Positions 43,972-53,606 of a stretch of 64,000 bases of DNA are shown here, in pieces. The notes below the pieces were generated by a model. It did not search any database. It saw only the letters and a list, made by a program, of their open reading frames with translations, and had not been told where the DNA came from. Source of the DNA: Steroidobacter agaridevorans (GTDB taxonomy: Bacteria; Pseudomonadota; Gammaproteobacteria; Steroidobacterales; Steroidobacteraceae); assembly GCF_009932555.1 (NCBI RefSeq), contig NZ_BLJO01000002.1, positions 623,217 to 687,216 of the forward strand, written 5' to 3'. A program made the translations under genes and the position numbers. The stretch's first letter is position 1. Every line of letters starts with the position of its first letter.

Positions 43972-44556
43972 TCAGGCGGTCGCCTCGCTGCTTCGTGTGT
44001 ACCAATAAGCTCTGTATGCGAGGAGCGCGGCCAGGAACACGGCGACAGTGACTAAAGCTCGGCCCGTCATCTGCTGATCGCCAAACAGATAGTTCACACA
44101 CAGCCGCGATTCGCTGGCCTGATATAACAGTCCTACCGAGCCGAACATCCAGCACAAGTTGCCGAGCATGAACATGCGCAGCACTTCGCTCATACGTTGC
44201 CAGCTCACGGCCAGCATCCAACCGCCGAACCACCAACTCGTGTACTTCACGAAGGCAACGCCCGGCCGGAGCAGTGAGTTGTCCAGCGACGCGGGTATCA
44301 TCCAATAGGCAGACACGCAGAGAACCAGCGTGATGGCGGTCAGCCCACGATAGTCCATCTTCTCCACGACCCGAGCCGCCCTGTCCCAGTGTGCCAGCAT
44401 CAACGCGCCCGCGGCCGCTCCCGAAAGAAACAACACCGGAAACTCGAGCAGCATATGAAGCAGCATGCGGCTCTCGATGACGTGACGCACGACATCCAGA
44501 AGCAGCACGGATGGCAGGATCGTGAAGCAAACTGCAAGTAATCCTGCGCGCTTCAT
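43972..44556 (-). CDS. Multi-pass membrane protein next to Sco
   Basis: A 194-residue protein with about five membrane helices (for example LAVCFTILPSVLLLDVV, MLLEFPVLFLSGAAAGALML, LTAITLVLCVSAYWMIPASL, ALVTVAVFLAALLAYRAYW). The stretch HVIESRMLLHMLLEFPVLFL is reminiscent of CtaG-type oxidase assembly proteins, where histidines and methionines bind copper. Its start overlaps the Sco stop (ATGA), so it probably helps copper delivery to the oxidase. Family assignment is tentative. Confidence 0.6.
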   Translation of the reverse strand: MKRAGLLAVCFTILPSVLLLDVVRHVIESRMLLHMLLEFPVLFLSGAAAGALMLAHWDRAARVVEKMDYRGLTAITLVLCVSAYWMIPASLDNSLLRPGVAFVKYTSWWFGGWMLAVSWQRMSEVLRMFMLGNLCWMFGSVGLLYQASESRLCVNYLFGDQQMTGRALVTVAVFLAALLAYRAYWYTRSSEATA

Positions 44557-45209
44557 TCACGCGCGCCTTCAGATTTAGGTTCACCCGCCAGCCGCTCCGC
44601 GCCATCGAGCGCCGCCTGCCAGTTACCATAGTCGTAAATCCCACGCACCTGGCCATATTGATTCAAGACGTGCAGCGCGCTGTTGTGAACAAATCCTCCC
44701 GTGCCGTCCGCGATGGCGACGATACCTAGCGCTCGCAGGAGTCGGTCGGCCTCCTTCTGATCGGCCGGCCGTATCACACGCCATACACTCGCGTCTGCTC
44801 CGTGCCGTTGTGAGTAGGCGGCGAGCTGTTCTGGCGTGTCGCCAGCCAGATCGAAGGAGATCGAGAGCAACGAGACCGGTACGGCTTCGTGCTGGTGCTG
44901 TAACTCTCGCTGCATCAGTCGAAACTGCGCCCCGAGTCCCTCGCACAATCCCGGACAGCGCGTATAGATGAAGTCGACGATATAGACGCGGCCAGAATCG
45001 GCGTCCGTCGACCAAGGAACCCATCCCACGTCGGGCTTCTCACCCAACGCAATTGGCGGCGCCCACAGCCGACCGTCACCAGCCAGTTGCCGGCGCTGTG
45101 TCTCGAACGTCCAGTTCTCCAGGCCGTGCGTCTGCTCGAATACGGCGAATGCAAATCCACCCGCGAGAACGGCGCATACGCACGCCGTGTTTACCAGCCC
45201 ATCGGTCAT
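44553..45209 (-). CDS. Sco1/SenC-type copper chaperone
   Basis: A 218-residue thioredoxin-fold protein with an N-terminal membrane anchor (NTACVCAVLAGGFAFAVFE). The copper site is C85-PGL-C89 (YTRCPGLCEGL) with H175 (FVHNSALHVL). Sco proteins load copper into cytochrome oxidases in the periplasm; in cbb3 systems they deliver CuB copper. It faces the ccoNO genes head on (convergent) and overlaps the next membrane gene by ATGA. The assignment is clear. Confidence 0.9.
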   Translation of the reverse strand: MTDGLVNTACVCAVLAGGFAFAVFEQTHGLENWTFETQRRQLAGDGRLWAPPIALGEKPDVGWVPWSTDADSGRVYIVDFIYTRCPGLCEGLGAQFRLMQRELQHQHEAVPVSLLSISFDLAGDTPEQLAAYSQRHGADASVWRVIRPADQKEADRLLRALGIVAIADGTGGFVHNSALHVLNQYGQVRGIYDYGNWQAALDGAERLAGEPKSEGARE

Positions 45210-45357
45210 CCCCGAGCCTGGCTTTTCCCCGGTCGAACCTGCTAGTACAACCCTGCGCTCTTTTGGCGGAAAAGGCGGATCGGCTGTCGCCTGCTATCAA
45301 GACTCCCGCAGCCCGGGCTCTTACGGTAGGACTCTCGATGCCACGCCCGGATAGGAC

Positions 45358-46185
45358 ATGAAGACCGAAGACATCAGCCCCGCCATTGGAACCGCCGTTC
45401 ACGTGGAGAAGGCCGCGCTCCGGGACGACGAGGTCGCGCGCCGCTGTCTGGAGCTGCTCGAAGCGCGTGGCGTGCTGGTGTTTCCTCGCATCGGCCTGAA
45501 CGACGAGGAACAACTCGCGTTCACCGACAAGCTCGGTGCGCGTGTGAATTTCACATCGCGCGTGCCGGGAGGAAACAAAAGCGCGCAGGATGTCTACACC
45601 ATCACGCTCGATCCGAAGATCAACACGGAGCCCGAGTATGTGCTCGGCACCTACTTCTGGCACATGGATGGACTGACCTCGCCGATCATTCCTCCGAAAG
45701 CCAGCGTGCTCAGCGCACGCACGGTCGCGCCGAAAGGCGGCCAGACCGAATTTGCCAGCAGCTACGCTGCGTACGAAGCCCTGCCGGAAGAAGATAAGAA
45801 AGATCTCGAGGGGCTGCGAGTCATTCATAGTGTGACAGCGGCAGTGCGTGCCGTTACGACTCCGGACGCACTCGATGCCACGCGAAGAAACATGTCGCAC
45901 GAACATCCGCTCGTGTGGCGACGACAGTCCGGCCGCAAAACCATGTTGATCGGCTACACCGCCGACTCGGTCGTCGGCATGTCACAGGCCGAAGGACGGG
46001 CGCTGCTGGCGCGGCTGCTCGAATGGACCGCTCAACCTGCTTTCACCTATCGCCATTACTGGCAGGTGGGCGATCTGGTGATCTGGGACAACACCGGCGC
46101 GTTGCATCGCGTCGTTCCCTATGCCGCGGATTCGGGACGTCGGATGCATCGGACCTCGGTCGCGGGTGCGGAGGCCGTGGTCTAA
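45358..46185 (+). CDS. TauD/TfdA-family dioxygenase
   Basis: A 275-residue Fe(II)/2-oxoglutarate dioxygenase. H102 and D104 (FWHMDGLTSPIIPPKAS) with a distal His in NTGALHRVVPYAADSGRRMH form the iron triad, and the 2-oxoglutarate-binding arginine follows (RMHRTSV). VLSARTVAPKGGQTEFASSY is typical of the family. Relatives cleave taurine, alkyl sulphonates or 2,4-D by hydroxylation. AGGA lies before the ATG at 45358. Its neighbour is a TBDR 229 bases downstream; a link in substrate uptake is possible. Confidence 0.88.
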   Translation: MKTEDISPAIGTAVHVEKAALRDDEVARRCLELLEARGVLVFPRIGLNDEEQLAFTDKLGARVNFTSRVPGGNKSAQDVYTITLDPKINTEPEYVLGTYFWHMDGLTSPIIPPKASVLSARTVAPKGGQTEFASSYAAYEALPEEDKKDLEGLRVIHSVTAAVRAVTTPDALDATRRNMSHEHPLVWRRQSGRKTMLIGYTADSVVGMSQAEGRALLARLLEWTAQPAFTYRHYWQVGDLVIWDNTGALHRVVPYAADSGRRMHRTSVAGAEAVV

Positions 46186-46356
46186 GACACTGACTTTTCG
46201 GGACTCTCGGCTCAACTGGCCAGGCATGAGCCAGGACACTTTCGTTGCTGTGCAAAACGATTCATCCCGGCAAGCCATCATTTAGCTTCAAAATATTTCA
46301 CTTTCAATCAGGAACTGTCATGATGGCACCTAACTCGGACAAATGCGGGCGCCGGA

Positions 46357-46370
46357 GGTAACCGGTTACC
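46357..46370. promoter_or_regulatory. Perfect LacI-type operator palindrome upstream of TBDR
   Basis: GGTAACCGGTTACC is a perfect 14-bp palindrome with the central CG typical of LacI-family operators. It lies 44 bases before the TBDR start codon, where a bound repressor would block transcription or elongation. The regulator is unknown; the only LacI gene in the window is 22 kb away. Confidence 0.6.
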
Positions 46371-46414
46371 CCATGCCGGGCGAACAGCTCATATAACGAA
46401 TGATTGGGGGACCT

Positions 46415-49393
46415 ATGTCGATGTCGAATCGTCGATCCGTCGTTTCTGCCGCTGTGACCGCGGCCTTGTTGAGTACCGCCTATGTCATCCCCCTTGCAGC
46501 CTCGGCTGCGGAGACTGGCCAGCAAGACACCCAGCTCGAAGAGATCGTAGTCACTGGCTTCCGCGGCTCGCTGAACACAGCGCTGGCAGAAAAGCGTGCG
46601 GAGACAGCGGCGATCGATGTCATCGCTGCCGAAGACATCGGCAAATTCCCGGACAGCAACCTCGCCGAATCCATGCAGCGCATCCCCGGCGTGACGCTGT
46701 CCCGTGGCGATGGCGGCGAAGGCCGCAATATCTCGGTCCGTGGTCTCGGCCCCTTGTTCACTCGAGTGCGGATCAATGGCATGGAGGCCGCTGCGCAGAC
46801 CGGCTCCAGCGATATTTATGGCGCCGGCAACAATGGCCGCAGCTTCGACTTCAACGTCTTCCCCACCGAAATCTTCTCCCAGCTCGCGGTGCGTAAGACC
46901 CCTTCGGCGAATGTCGAAGAAGGCTCGCTCGGCGCGACCGTCGATCTGAAAGCGCCCCACCCGTTCGATTTCGAGCAGGACCGGGTGTTCACGCTGACGG
47001 GACGCGGTGTGTTCAACACGATCAGCGAGGATCTCGATCCCCGCGCCTCGATGCTGTTCTCGCAAAAATTCTTCGACAATACGTTCGGTGTGCTGGCCTC
47101 GGCGGCCTTCCAGAAACGTAACATTCGCGAAGTCGGTTATTCGGCCGTGGACATTCTTTCGGCCAATACCAATGCCAACAACCTCGGCACGAACGCGAAC
47201 CCGATCCTGCTGCCCTACTGCACGCCGATCGGCTGGACCGCGACTGCGCCGAGCCCGGTGCTTGGTGAACGGGGATCGACGGCGACGAACTGCAGCGCCC
47301 GCACTGCTCGCGCCAGCGAGCTTGATGCCTTCAACACCGTCTACAACCTGCGTCGCGCGAGTGCACCGAACACGCCGGGCAGCGGCGCCTTCCTGCCGCG
47401 TCTGCCGCGCTACGTGAACTCGGAACAGGACACCGAGCGCACCGGCGGCACGCTGTCGCTGCAGTGGAAGCCGAATGAAAATACAGACATCGCCCTCGAT
47501 GGCCTGTTGTCGCGCTATCAGGTCGAGCGTCGCGACAACTACATCCTCGGGCTGTCGTTCGGCCGCAATCTCACCAACAGCGGCCAGCCGATGGTGGCGG
47601 TCCGCGATATTTCTTTCGATCAGCACGGCTCGGTGGAATATGCCGTGTTCGACGGCGTCGACGTGCGCTCCGAAGGTCTGGTGGACCAGTTCGTTTCCAC
47701 CTTCGAGCAGGCCAACCTGACGTTCGAGCACCGCTTCAACGATAAATTCAAGATCACCGGTCTGGCCGGCCGGTCCAACTCGATCTGGGACGGTCCGATG
47801 CGTCTGCAAACGTTCCTGGACGCCATCGATGTCCCGAACTTCACGCTCGACTTCCGCGGCGGCCGCGAAACGCCCCTGATCGGCTTCGGCATGGACGTGA
47901 ACAATCCGGAGCTGTTCCAATACGCCCCGACCCCGGACGGCAACCGGACCGTGCTGGGCGGCTTTTCCACCCAAGGCAAGCCGTCGCGCAACGTGACCCA
48001 GATCGCGAACTTCGATCTCGCCGGCGAGTGGCAGGCCACCGACCAGATCGCACTGACCCTGGGCGGCCAGTATCGCGAGAACGATTTCCACGCCCGCAAC
48101 TCGAACCTCGTGCCTTCGCAGGTTCCGGTGACCGCCCTGCCAAACGGCGTGAGCGTCGCCGACATTTCAACCCAAATCACCGACCTGGACGATCTGTTCG
48201 GCTCGGGAGCCCCGGCGAGCTGGGTGGCCGTCGATTCGAAGAAGTGGCGCGACGTATTCAACTTCGCCGACATGGATTTCTGCGGTGTCGAGTGCGGCGC
48301 CAATGAGTCGGGAATCCTCGAGAAAGTCACCAGCGGCTTCTTCCAGTTCTCGTTCGACAGCGGCAGCGACTGGCGCTTCCCGGTGCGTGGCGACATCGGT
48401 GTGCGCTACGTGAAGACGGATCAAACGGCCGTCGGTCACATTCCCGTCAATGCACCTGCCGGCGCGCCATTCCCCACCGTCGGTCAGCGCAATCAGGTGG
48501 ATCGCGAGTACAGCGACACGCTGCCCTCTCTGAACGTGGTGGTCGATCTGACGCCCGATCTGCTGGCTCGCTTCTCGGCGGCGAAAGTCATGTCGCGACC
48601 CGAGCTCGGCAATCTGACGCCGACCGCGACGATTACCGCCACGACGCGCACCGGCACGGTGAACAATCCGTTCCTCGATCCGATTCGCGCCAAGACCGCG
48701 GATCTGGGCCTCGAGTGGTACTTCCGCCCGGGCTCGCTGCTGTCGGTCGCGTACTTCTACAAGGACATCGAGACTTACATCCAGCGCATCACCAGCCCTG
48801 TCGTCTACACCGAGCTCGGCCTGCCTGACGCGCTGCTTGCGGGCACTCCGGCATCGCCCACCGACGTGTTCAACGTGAGCCGGCTGGAGAACACCGATGG
48901 CGGTCCGCTCAAGGGCTTCGAGCTCAACGCGCAACTGCAGCTCGACATGCTGCCAGGCATCTGGAGCCACTTCGGCGTGCTTGCCAACTACACGCGCGTC
49001 GAATCGGAGATCGAGTACATCCTGACCAGCAGCGGCGGTGTCGTGACTTCCTCGACCACGGCCGACCTGGTCGGCTTGTCCAAGAACTCCGCGAGCGGCA
49101 CGCTGTTCTACGATGACGGCGTCTTCAGCATTCGCACCACCGGCACCTACCGCGACAAGTACATTCGCGGTATTCCGGCTTCCGCCGGCAGCGACCTGCA
49201 GGGCAACGGCGAGACGTTCTATCTCGACGCCGCAGCCTCGTGGAACTTCAACGACTATCTGACGCTGATCCTGGAGGCGCAGAACCTCACCGAAGAGCGC
49301 AACACGTTGTTCATCGACAGCGTCCGCGAGGATACGTTGTTCCAGACCGACATCGGCCGCACCTATACGCTGGGCGCGACGATCAAGTTCTAA
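46415..49393 (+). CDS. TonB-dependent receptor (carbohydrate-type)
   Basis: A 992-residue TBDR. A signal peptide (VVSAAVTAALLSTAYVIPLA) is followed by the TonB-box-like EEIVVTGFRGSLNTALAEKR, the plug (IAAEDIGKFPDSNLAESMQR, GRNISVRGLGPLFTRVRING) and the barrel ending TYTLGATIKF. The GFRGSLxxALxxKR and DIGKFPDxN pattern is that of the large TBDR group used for oligosaccharides in Xanthomonas and Caulobacter-like bacteria. The ATG at 46415 has TGGGGGA 4 bases upstream; 46400 is a weaker choice. The LacI-type palindrome upstream also favours a sugar substrate. It ends in CTAA shared with the convergent MFS gene. Confidence 0.9.
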   Translation: MSMSNRRSVVSAAVTAALLSTAYVIPLAASAAETGQQDTQLEEIVVTGFRGSLNTALAEKRAETAAIDVIAAEDIGKFPDSNLAESMQRIPGVTLSRGDGGEGRNISVRGLGPLFTRVRINGMEAAAQTGSSDIYGAGNNGRSFDFNVFPTEIFSQLAVRKTPSANVEEGSLGATVDLKAPHPFDFEQDRVFTLTGRGVFNTISEDLDPRASMLFSQKFFDNTFGVLASAAFQKRNIREVGYSAVDILSANTNANNLGTNANPILLPYCTPIGWTATAPSPVLGERGSTATNCSARTARASELDAFNTVYNLRRASAPNTPGSGAFLPRLPRYVNSEQDTERTGGTLSLQWKPNENTDIALDGLLSRYQVERRDNYILGLSFGRNLTNSGQPMVAVRDISFDQHGSVEYAVFDGVDVRSEGLVDQFVSTFEQANLTFEHRFNDKFKITGLAGRSNSIWDGPMRLQTFLDAIDVPNFTLDFRGGRETPLIGFGMDVNNPELFQYAPTPDGNRTVLGGFSTQGKPSRNVTQIANFDLAGEWQATDQIALTLGGQYRENDFHARNSNLVPSQVPVTALPNGVSVADISTQITDLDDLFGSGAPASWVAVDSKKWRDVFNFADMDFCGVECGANESGILEKVTSGFFQFSFDSGSDWRFPVRGDIGVRYVKTDQTAVGHIPVNAPAGAPFPTVGQRNQVDREYSDTLPSLNVVVDLTPDLLARFSAAKVMSRPELGNLTPTATITATTRTGTVNNPFLDPIRAKTADLGLEWYFRPGSLLSVAYFYKDIETYIQRITSPVVYTELGLPDALLAGTPASPTDVFNVSRLENTDGGPLKGFELNAQLQLDMLPGIWSHFGVLANYTRVESEIEYILTSSGGVVTSSTTADLVGLSKNSASGTLFYDDGVFSIRTTGTYRDKYIRGIPASAGSDLQGNGETFYLDAAASWNFNDYLTLILEAQNLTEERNTLFIDSVREDTLFQTDIGRTYTLGATIKF

Positions 49394-50970
49394 GAGCGAC
49401 GCTTCGGCTCGATAGTCAGCCACCCGCACACCGCGCTCGCGAAAGCGAGCGCGGCTGCGACCAGCGACACGAGCCGAAAGCTGTAGACGAACGACTCCTT
49501 GAAAGCTAGTTGAAGCTCATCTCGTTGCGCTTCCTCCATGGAGCGCGGCGGCTGAGCTTCAGCGAGCTTTGGGATCTCGGCACGTACCAGCGCGCGCGTT
49601 TCGTTCGACAGCGACATTCGATCCACACGCTCATCGACCGCCTTGCCGAATGCGGCCACGGCAACCATGCCCAATACAGCAACCGCGAGCATGCCCGCGA
49701 TGCGCGCAGTTGCATTGTTGATGCCCGACGCCACGCCGGCGTGACGATCGTCGACGGCTCGCATGACACTCGTCGTGAGCGGCGCCACGCTCACCGCCAT
49801 GCCGAAGCCGACCACGACCATCGGCGGAAAGAACGTCGTCCAATACGACCCGCCGATCCCTGGCACCGCGAGCAGCGCAAATCCGATCCCCACGATCGCG
49901 GGTCCCACCGTTAACAGCGTGCGCGCGCCATACCGATCGATCAGCCCGCCCGACCAGCGCGACAGCACGCCCATGATCAGACTGAACGGCAGGAACGCCG
50001 CACCCGCCAGTGCCGCCGAATAGCCCTGAATTCGAATCAGGTTGAACGGGATGAAAAACATCGCGCCGCCGAGCGCGAAATACAACAGCAGCGTGATTGC
50101 ATTCGCACCGCTGAAATTTCTCGACCGGAACAGCTCGAGCGGCATCATTGGATGGCTTGCCCGCGCCTCCCGCCACAGGAACGAGCTCAGCATGACAATG
50201 GCCAGCGCGAGCGAGCCCAGCACGATCGCGCCCCTCCAGCCCTGCTCGGATGCCAGCGTCAAGCCATACGCAAGCGCTCCGAGCCCCACGACGGCCAGTG
50301 CCCCGCCCGCCCAATCGACAGACACGTCGCTCGCCTCATCCCGACTCTCGGGCATGCGCCAGATCGTGAGCGCAACGGCGACCACCGCAATCGGAACATT
50401 GATCAGAAAGATGATTCGCCACGACCAGGTGTCGACGAGCCAGCCGCCGAGCACCGGACCCAAGGCGGTCGTGAGCGCGGAAGCGCCAGCCCACGTGCCG
50501 ATGGCGCGCCCTCGCTCCTGCTCTGGAAACATCGCACTGATGATCGCAAGACTGCCCGGAACCAGCATTGCGCCGCCGACGCCTTGAACGGCTCTTGCTG
50601 CAATGAGCGCGCCGGCATTGGGCGCCCAGGCACATGCAACAGAAGCAGCCGCGAAGACCGTGACACCGATGATGAACACCCGCCTTCGACCGAATCGATC
50701 GCCCGCGGCGCCGCCGACCAGAAGCAACGCGCCAAGCATCAGCATGTATGCATTGACGATCCACTGAGCTTCACGCACCGCCGCGGCGAGATCCGCTTGA
50801 ATGGCAGGCAATGCAACATTGACGACCGAGGTGTCGATGAACGCCATGCTGGAGCCGACGATCGTCGCGGCCAGCACCCACGGCTTCGCCTGCTCCGGAC
50901 AAGGGGAATCGCCCGCGCGCGTGCCTCGAATTACACTCTCGTCGCAGGCAATGAAGGCCGAGCTGTTCAT
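49390..50970 (-). CDS. MFS transporter, DHA2 (EmrB/QacA) family
   Basis: A 526-residue major-facilitator transporter with 14 predicted helices. GDRFGRRRVFIIG is the A motif and GWLVDTWSWRIIFLINVPI with VLGGW the C-motif region of drug:H+ antiporters. GTWAGASALTTALGPVLGG is typical of DHA2. It exports drugs or metabolites from the cytoplasm. No TetR- or MarR-type regulator is beside it. Its stop overlaps the TBDR stop on the other strand by CTAA. Confidence 0.88.
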   Translation of the reverse strand: MNSSAFIACDESVIRGTRAGDSPCPEQAKPWVLAATIVGSSMAFIDTSVVNVALPAIQADLAAAVREAQWIVNAYMLMLGALLLVGGAAGDRFGRRRVFIIGVTVFAAASVACAWAPNAGALIAARAVQGVGGAMLVPGSLAIISAMFPEQERGRAIGTWAGASALTTALGPVLGGWLVDTWSWRIIFLINVPIAVVAVALTIWRMPESRDEASDVSVDWAGGALAVVGLGALAYGLTLASEQGWRGAIVLGSLALAIVMLSSFLWREARASHPMMPLELFRSRNFSGANAITLLLYFALGGAMFFIPFNLIRIQGYSAALAGAAFLPFSLIMGVLSRWSGGLIDRYGARTLLTVGPAIVGIGFALLAVPGIGGSYWTTFFPPMVVVGFGMAVSVAPLTTSVMRAVDDRHAGVASGINNATARIAGMLAVAVLGMVAVAAFGKAVDERVDRMSLSNETRALVRAEIPKLAEAQPPRSMEEAQRDELQLAFKESFVYSFRLVSLVAAALAFASAVCGWLTIEPKRRS

Positions 50971-51095
50971 GATGCGAGCATAGTCGGTGTTTTACCGAAG
51001 CGGCCTGTACGAACCGATCGAGATTTGACCCACGCACGCCATTCGGGTGTCATGCGCCTGCCTTACCCTGAGGTTTCTCACTGGAGCAAACGATC

Positions 51096-51563
51096 ATGGT
51101 CAAAGCCATCCCGGAAGGTTATCACTCGATCACTCCGTACCTCATCATCAAGGGAGCGAGCGACGCCATCGAGTTCTACAAACGAGCATTCGGCGCGACC
51201 GAAGTCATGCGTATGCCGAAGCCCGATGGGAAAATCGGCCACGCCGAGCTTGCCATCGGCGACTCGAAGCTCATGCTGGCCGACGAATACCCGGAAATGG
51301 GTTATCGCAGCCCGCTGTCCATCGGCGGTGCGGGCATCAGCATCATGTTATATATCGACAAGGTCGATGAGGTTTTCAAACGCGCCCTCGCCGCAGGCGC
51401 GAAAGAATTGCAGCCCGTCAAAGATCAGTTCTACGGCGATCGCTCCGGCACACTGCAGGATCCCTTCGGCCATATATGGACCGTGGGCATGCACGTCGAA
51501 GATGTGCCGCCCGAAGAGATGGGCCGACGCGCCGAGGAGTTCATGAAGCAGTCGGGCAAGTAA
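51096..51563 (+). CDS. VOC-superfamily (PhnB/glyoxalase-like) protein
   Basis: A 155-residue vicinal-oxygen-chelate protein: ITPYLIIKGASDAIEFYKRA, FGATEVMRMPKPDGKIGHAE, LMLADEYPEMGYRSPLSIGG, and DRSGTLQDPFGHIWTVGMHV. This is the PhnB-like group, often of unknown substrate. The GH-E and DR-G segments at metal positions are kept. GGAG is upstream of the ATG. It stands alone between MFS and the FTR1 gene. Confidence 0.88.
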   Translation: MVKAIPEGYHSITPYLIIKGASDAIEFYKRAFGATEVMRMPKPDGKIGHAELAIGDSKLMLADEYPEMGYRSPLSIGGAGISIMLYIDKVDEVFKRALAAGAKELQPVKDQFYGDRSGTLQDPFGHIWTVGMHVEDVPPEEMGRRAEEFMKQSGK

Positions 51564-51586
51564 CGACGCTGACAGACGCCTTCGAG

Positions 51587-53554
51587 TTATCGGCTAACGC
51601 GCGCCTGCTTGGCAGCGCGCGCGTTGTAGACGAAGCCAGCAATGGCGGCGAGCGCGACGAGCCCCTGTAACAACAGGGTCTGAACGGAAGGAAACACGCC
51701 CACCAGCTCGATCCGTGGCAAGGGCAATGTTTGTACCGACAAGATTCCCGCTTCCTGCAACGCTTCGGCTCCCTTGCCCGCGAGCACCACCGCGAGGACT
51801 GCGATGAGAATGGAGCTGACGGAGAAGAACTTGCCGATCGGCAGGCGGGCGCTGAACTTCAGCAATGCGGCTGAGATCAGCGCTAGCACAGCCGCGCCCG
51901 CTACGAGGCCGCCCAGGAGCGCCGCTCCATTGCCTTCGCTGCTCAGCGCCGCGTAGAACAGGATGGTCTCGAACACTTCTCGATACACCATCAGGAACGC
52001 AAGGCCTGCGAGCAGCCACGCCGACCGGCCTTGCAAGATTCCAGACAGATTGTTCTGCAAGTAGCGCTGCCAGTGCCCCGCGACGCTCTTCTGGTGCATC
52101 CACAAGCCCACGGTCAGAAGCACGAACGCAGCGAACAGCGATGCATATCCTTCGGTCAGCTCGCGACTGGCGCCGCTGATGTCGATGAGATATCTCGCGA
52201 CCAGCCAGGTGACGCCACCCGCCGCGAGCGCCGAGATCCAGCCGCCATGAACATAGGCCATCAACTCCTGGCGTCCGGACTTGCGAAGGAACGCAACGAT
52301 GGCCACGACCAGCAGTAGTGCTTCCAATCCTTCGCGCACCAGGATCGTGAAGCTCGCGATGAAGGTCGTCGCCGCGCCGGTGTTGCTTCGATCCAGAGTT
52401 TGAGTTGCCGAGCTCAGCACCTCCTCGACAACCGCGAGGTGCTCCTTTATCTCGGCCGGCGTCGCGCGCCGATCCAGACGCGCTCGATACTCCGACATCA
52501 CCTCTTCCACGCGCGTCATGAGCTTGGCATCTCGTGCCGCCAGTCGCGGTTCGATGGGCTCGATGCCATCGAGGTACGCAGACAATGCCAGTCGCGACGC
52601 CTCCTGTGTGTTGCCCGATTGGTAAGCCGCGAAGCTCTGATGCAAACGAGACCGCGCGAGCGCCACACCAGTCTCGCCGCCAAGCGCCGCTGGAGTGGCG
52701 CGCAGATAAGAAAGCACGGCCTGTGCGCGATTCGGATCCCACTCGCCCGCAAGCCCGTTCTCCGTTTGGCGGACCAATGTTTCCAGATCGGGAATACGTT
52801 GACGCAGCGTTGGGTCTTGTCGCCAGAGTTTGGCGCCCTCTTCACGCGCGGTTGCCGGGTAAGCAAGCGTGCCGACATAGAAGCTCAGCGCCCAGCGATC
52901 TTCCGCTGACAGCGACGAGAAGCCCGGCATCGCCGTGCCCGCGACGCCTTGGCTGATCGCTTCATACAACGAATAAAGGCTGCGCGAGCGCGCTCGCTCC
53001 GCATCGGTAAATGCGATCGGTGGTGGATCGAGCTGAGCGGCAGCGGGCCCATCGCCATGGCCTGCAACGCCATGACATGCCACACACTGCTCTCGATACA
53101 ACGCCGCTCCCCGAGCGATCTCGGGCACAGCTTTCGGCGCAATCGGCACCGGATAGATCGCCAGCAGTTGATCGCCGAGCCCATGTGCAATCTGCGCAAC
53201 CTTGGTTGCGTCCGCCTGCTGAGATACGGCGGTCTCCAGCAATTGGCCCTGTTGAACCAACAGCTCCTGGCCAGCGCGCGACGGCAACGAATCCACGCGC
53301 TCCCGGATGGTCGCCGTGAACTCCACCATCTCCTTATATTCGCCCTCATTGGCGACCTGCCCGTCGCTCACGGCGCCGGCGTAATCCACCGCGACATAAT
53401 CGATGAGCTGCCAGAGCTGGCGGACCTGCAGATCGACGTTGTCATCCTCAGCCGACATGGCCGCGTTCGTCCCGAACAGCACGAGCCAGGCCATCGAAGC
53501 CACGAACCGCGCCAGCCACTTGCCGCGGATCGATGAGAATGAGAACCGATTCAT
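51587..53554 (-). CDS. FTR1 iron permease fused to cytochrome c
   Basis: A 655-residue protein. A signal anchor (FVASMAWLVLFGTNAAMSA) leads to a c-type cytochrome domain with C157-VAC-H161 and M210 (AMPGFSSLS) as likely axial ligand. A helical linker follows to about residue 390. Then comes the seven-helix FTR1 permease with REGLEALL (407-414) and REVFE (525-529), the paired iron-binding motifs. FTR1 proteins take up Fe(III) after oxidation of Fe(II); the fused cytochrome would accept electrons from that oxidation. It starts 52 bases after the histidine kinase stop and likely shares its operon. The start at 53554 is chosen for the signal sequence. Confidence 0.88.
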   Translation of the reverse strand: MNRFSFSSIRGKWLARFVASMAWLVLFGTNAAMSAEDDNVDLQVRQLWQLIDYVAVDYAGAVSDGQVANEGEYKEMVEFTATIRERVDSLPSRAGQELLVQQGQLLETAVSQQADATKVAQIAHGLGDQLLAIYPVPIAPKAVPEIARGAALYREQCVACHGVAGHGDGPAAAQLDPPPIAFTDAERARSRSLYSLYEAISQGVAGTAMPGFSSLSAEDRWALSFYVGTLAYPATAREEGAKLWRQDPTLRQRIPDLETLVRQTENGLAGEWDPNRAQAVLSYLRATPAALGGETGVALARSRLHQSFAAYQSGNTQEASRLALSAYLDGIEPIEPRLAARDAKLMTRVEEVMSEYRARLDRRATPAEIKEHLAVVEEVLSSATQTLDRSNTGAATTFIASFTILVREGLEALLLVVAIVAFLRKSGRQELMAYVHGGWISALAAGGVTWLVARYLIDISGASRELTEGYASLFAAFVLLTVGLWMHQKSVAGHWQRYLQNNLSGILQGRSAWLLAGLAFLMVYREVFETILFYAALSSEGNGAALLGGLVAGAAVLALISAALLKFSARLPIGKFFSVSSILIAVLAVVLAGKGAEALQEAGILSVQTLPLPRIELVGVFPSVQTLLLQGLVALAAIAGFVYNARAAKQARVSR

Positions 53555-53606
53555 CAGGGGAAGCGTAACGAGGCCTGCCCAGCGAATCAAATTAAGACGG
53601 CGATAA

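Noticed and set aside
46304..48091. 595-codon minus-strand frame opposite the TBDR
   Set aside because: Composition is typical of an antisense shadow; the plus strand has a complete receptor with signal peptide.
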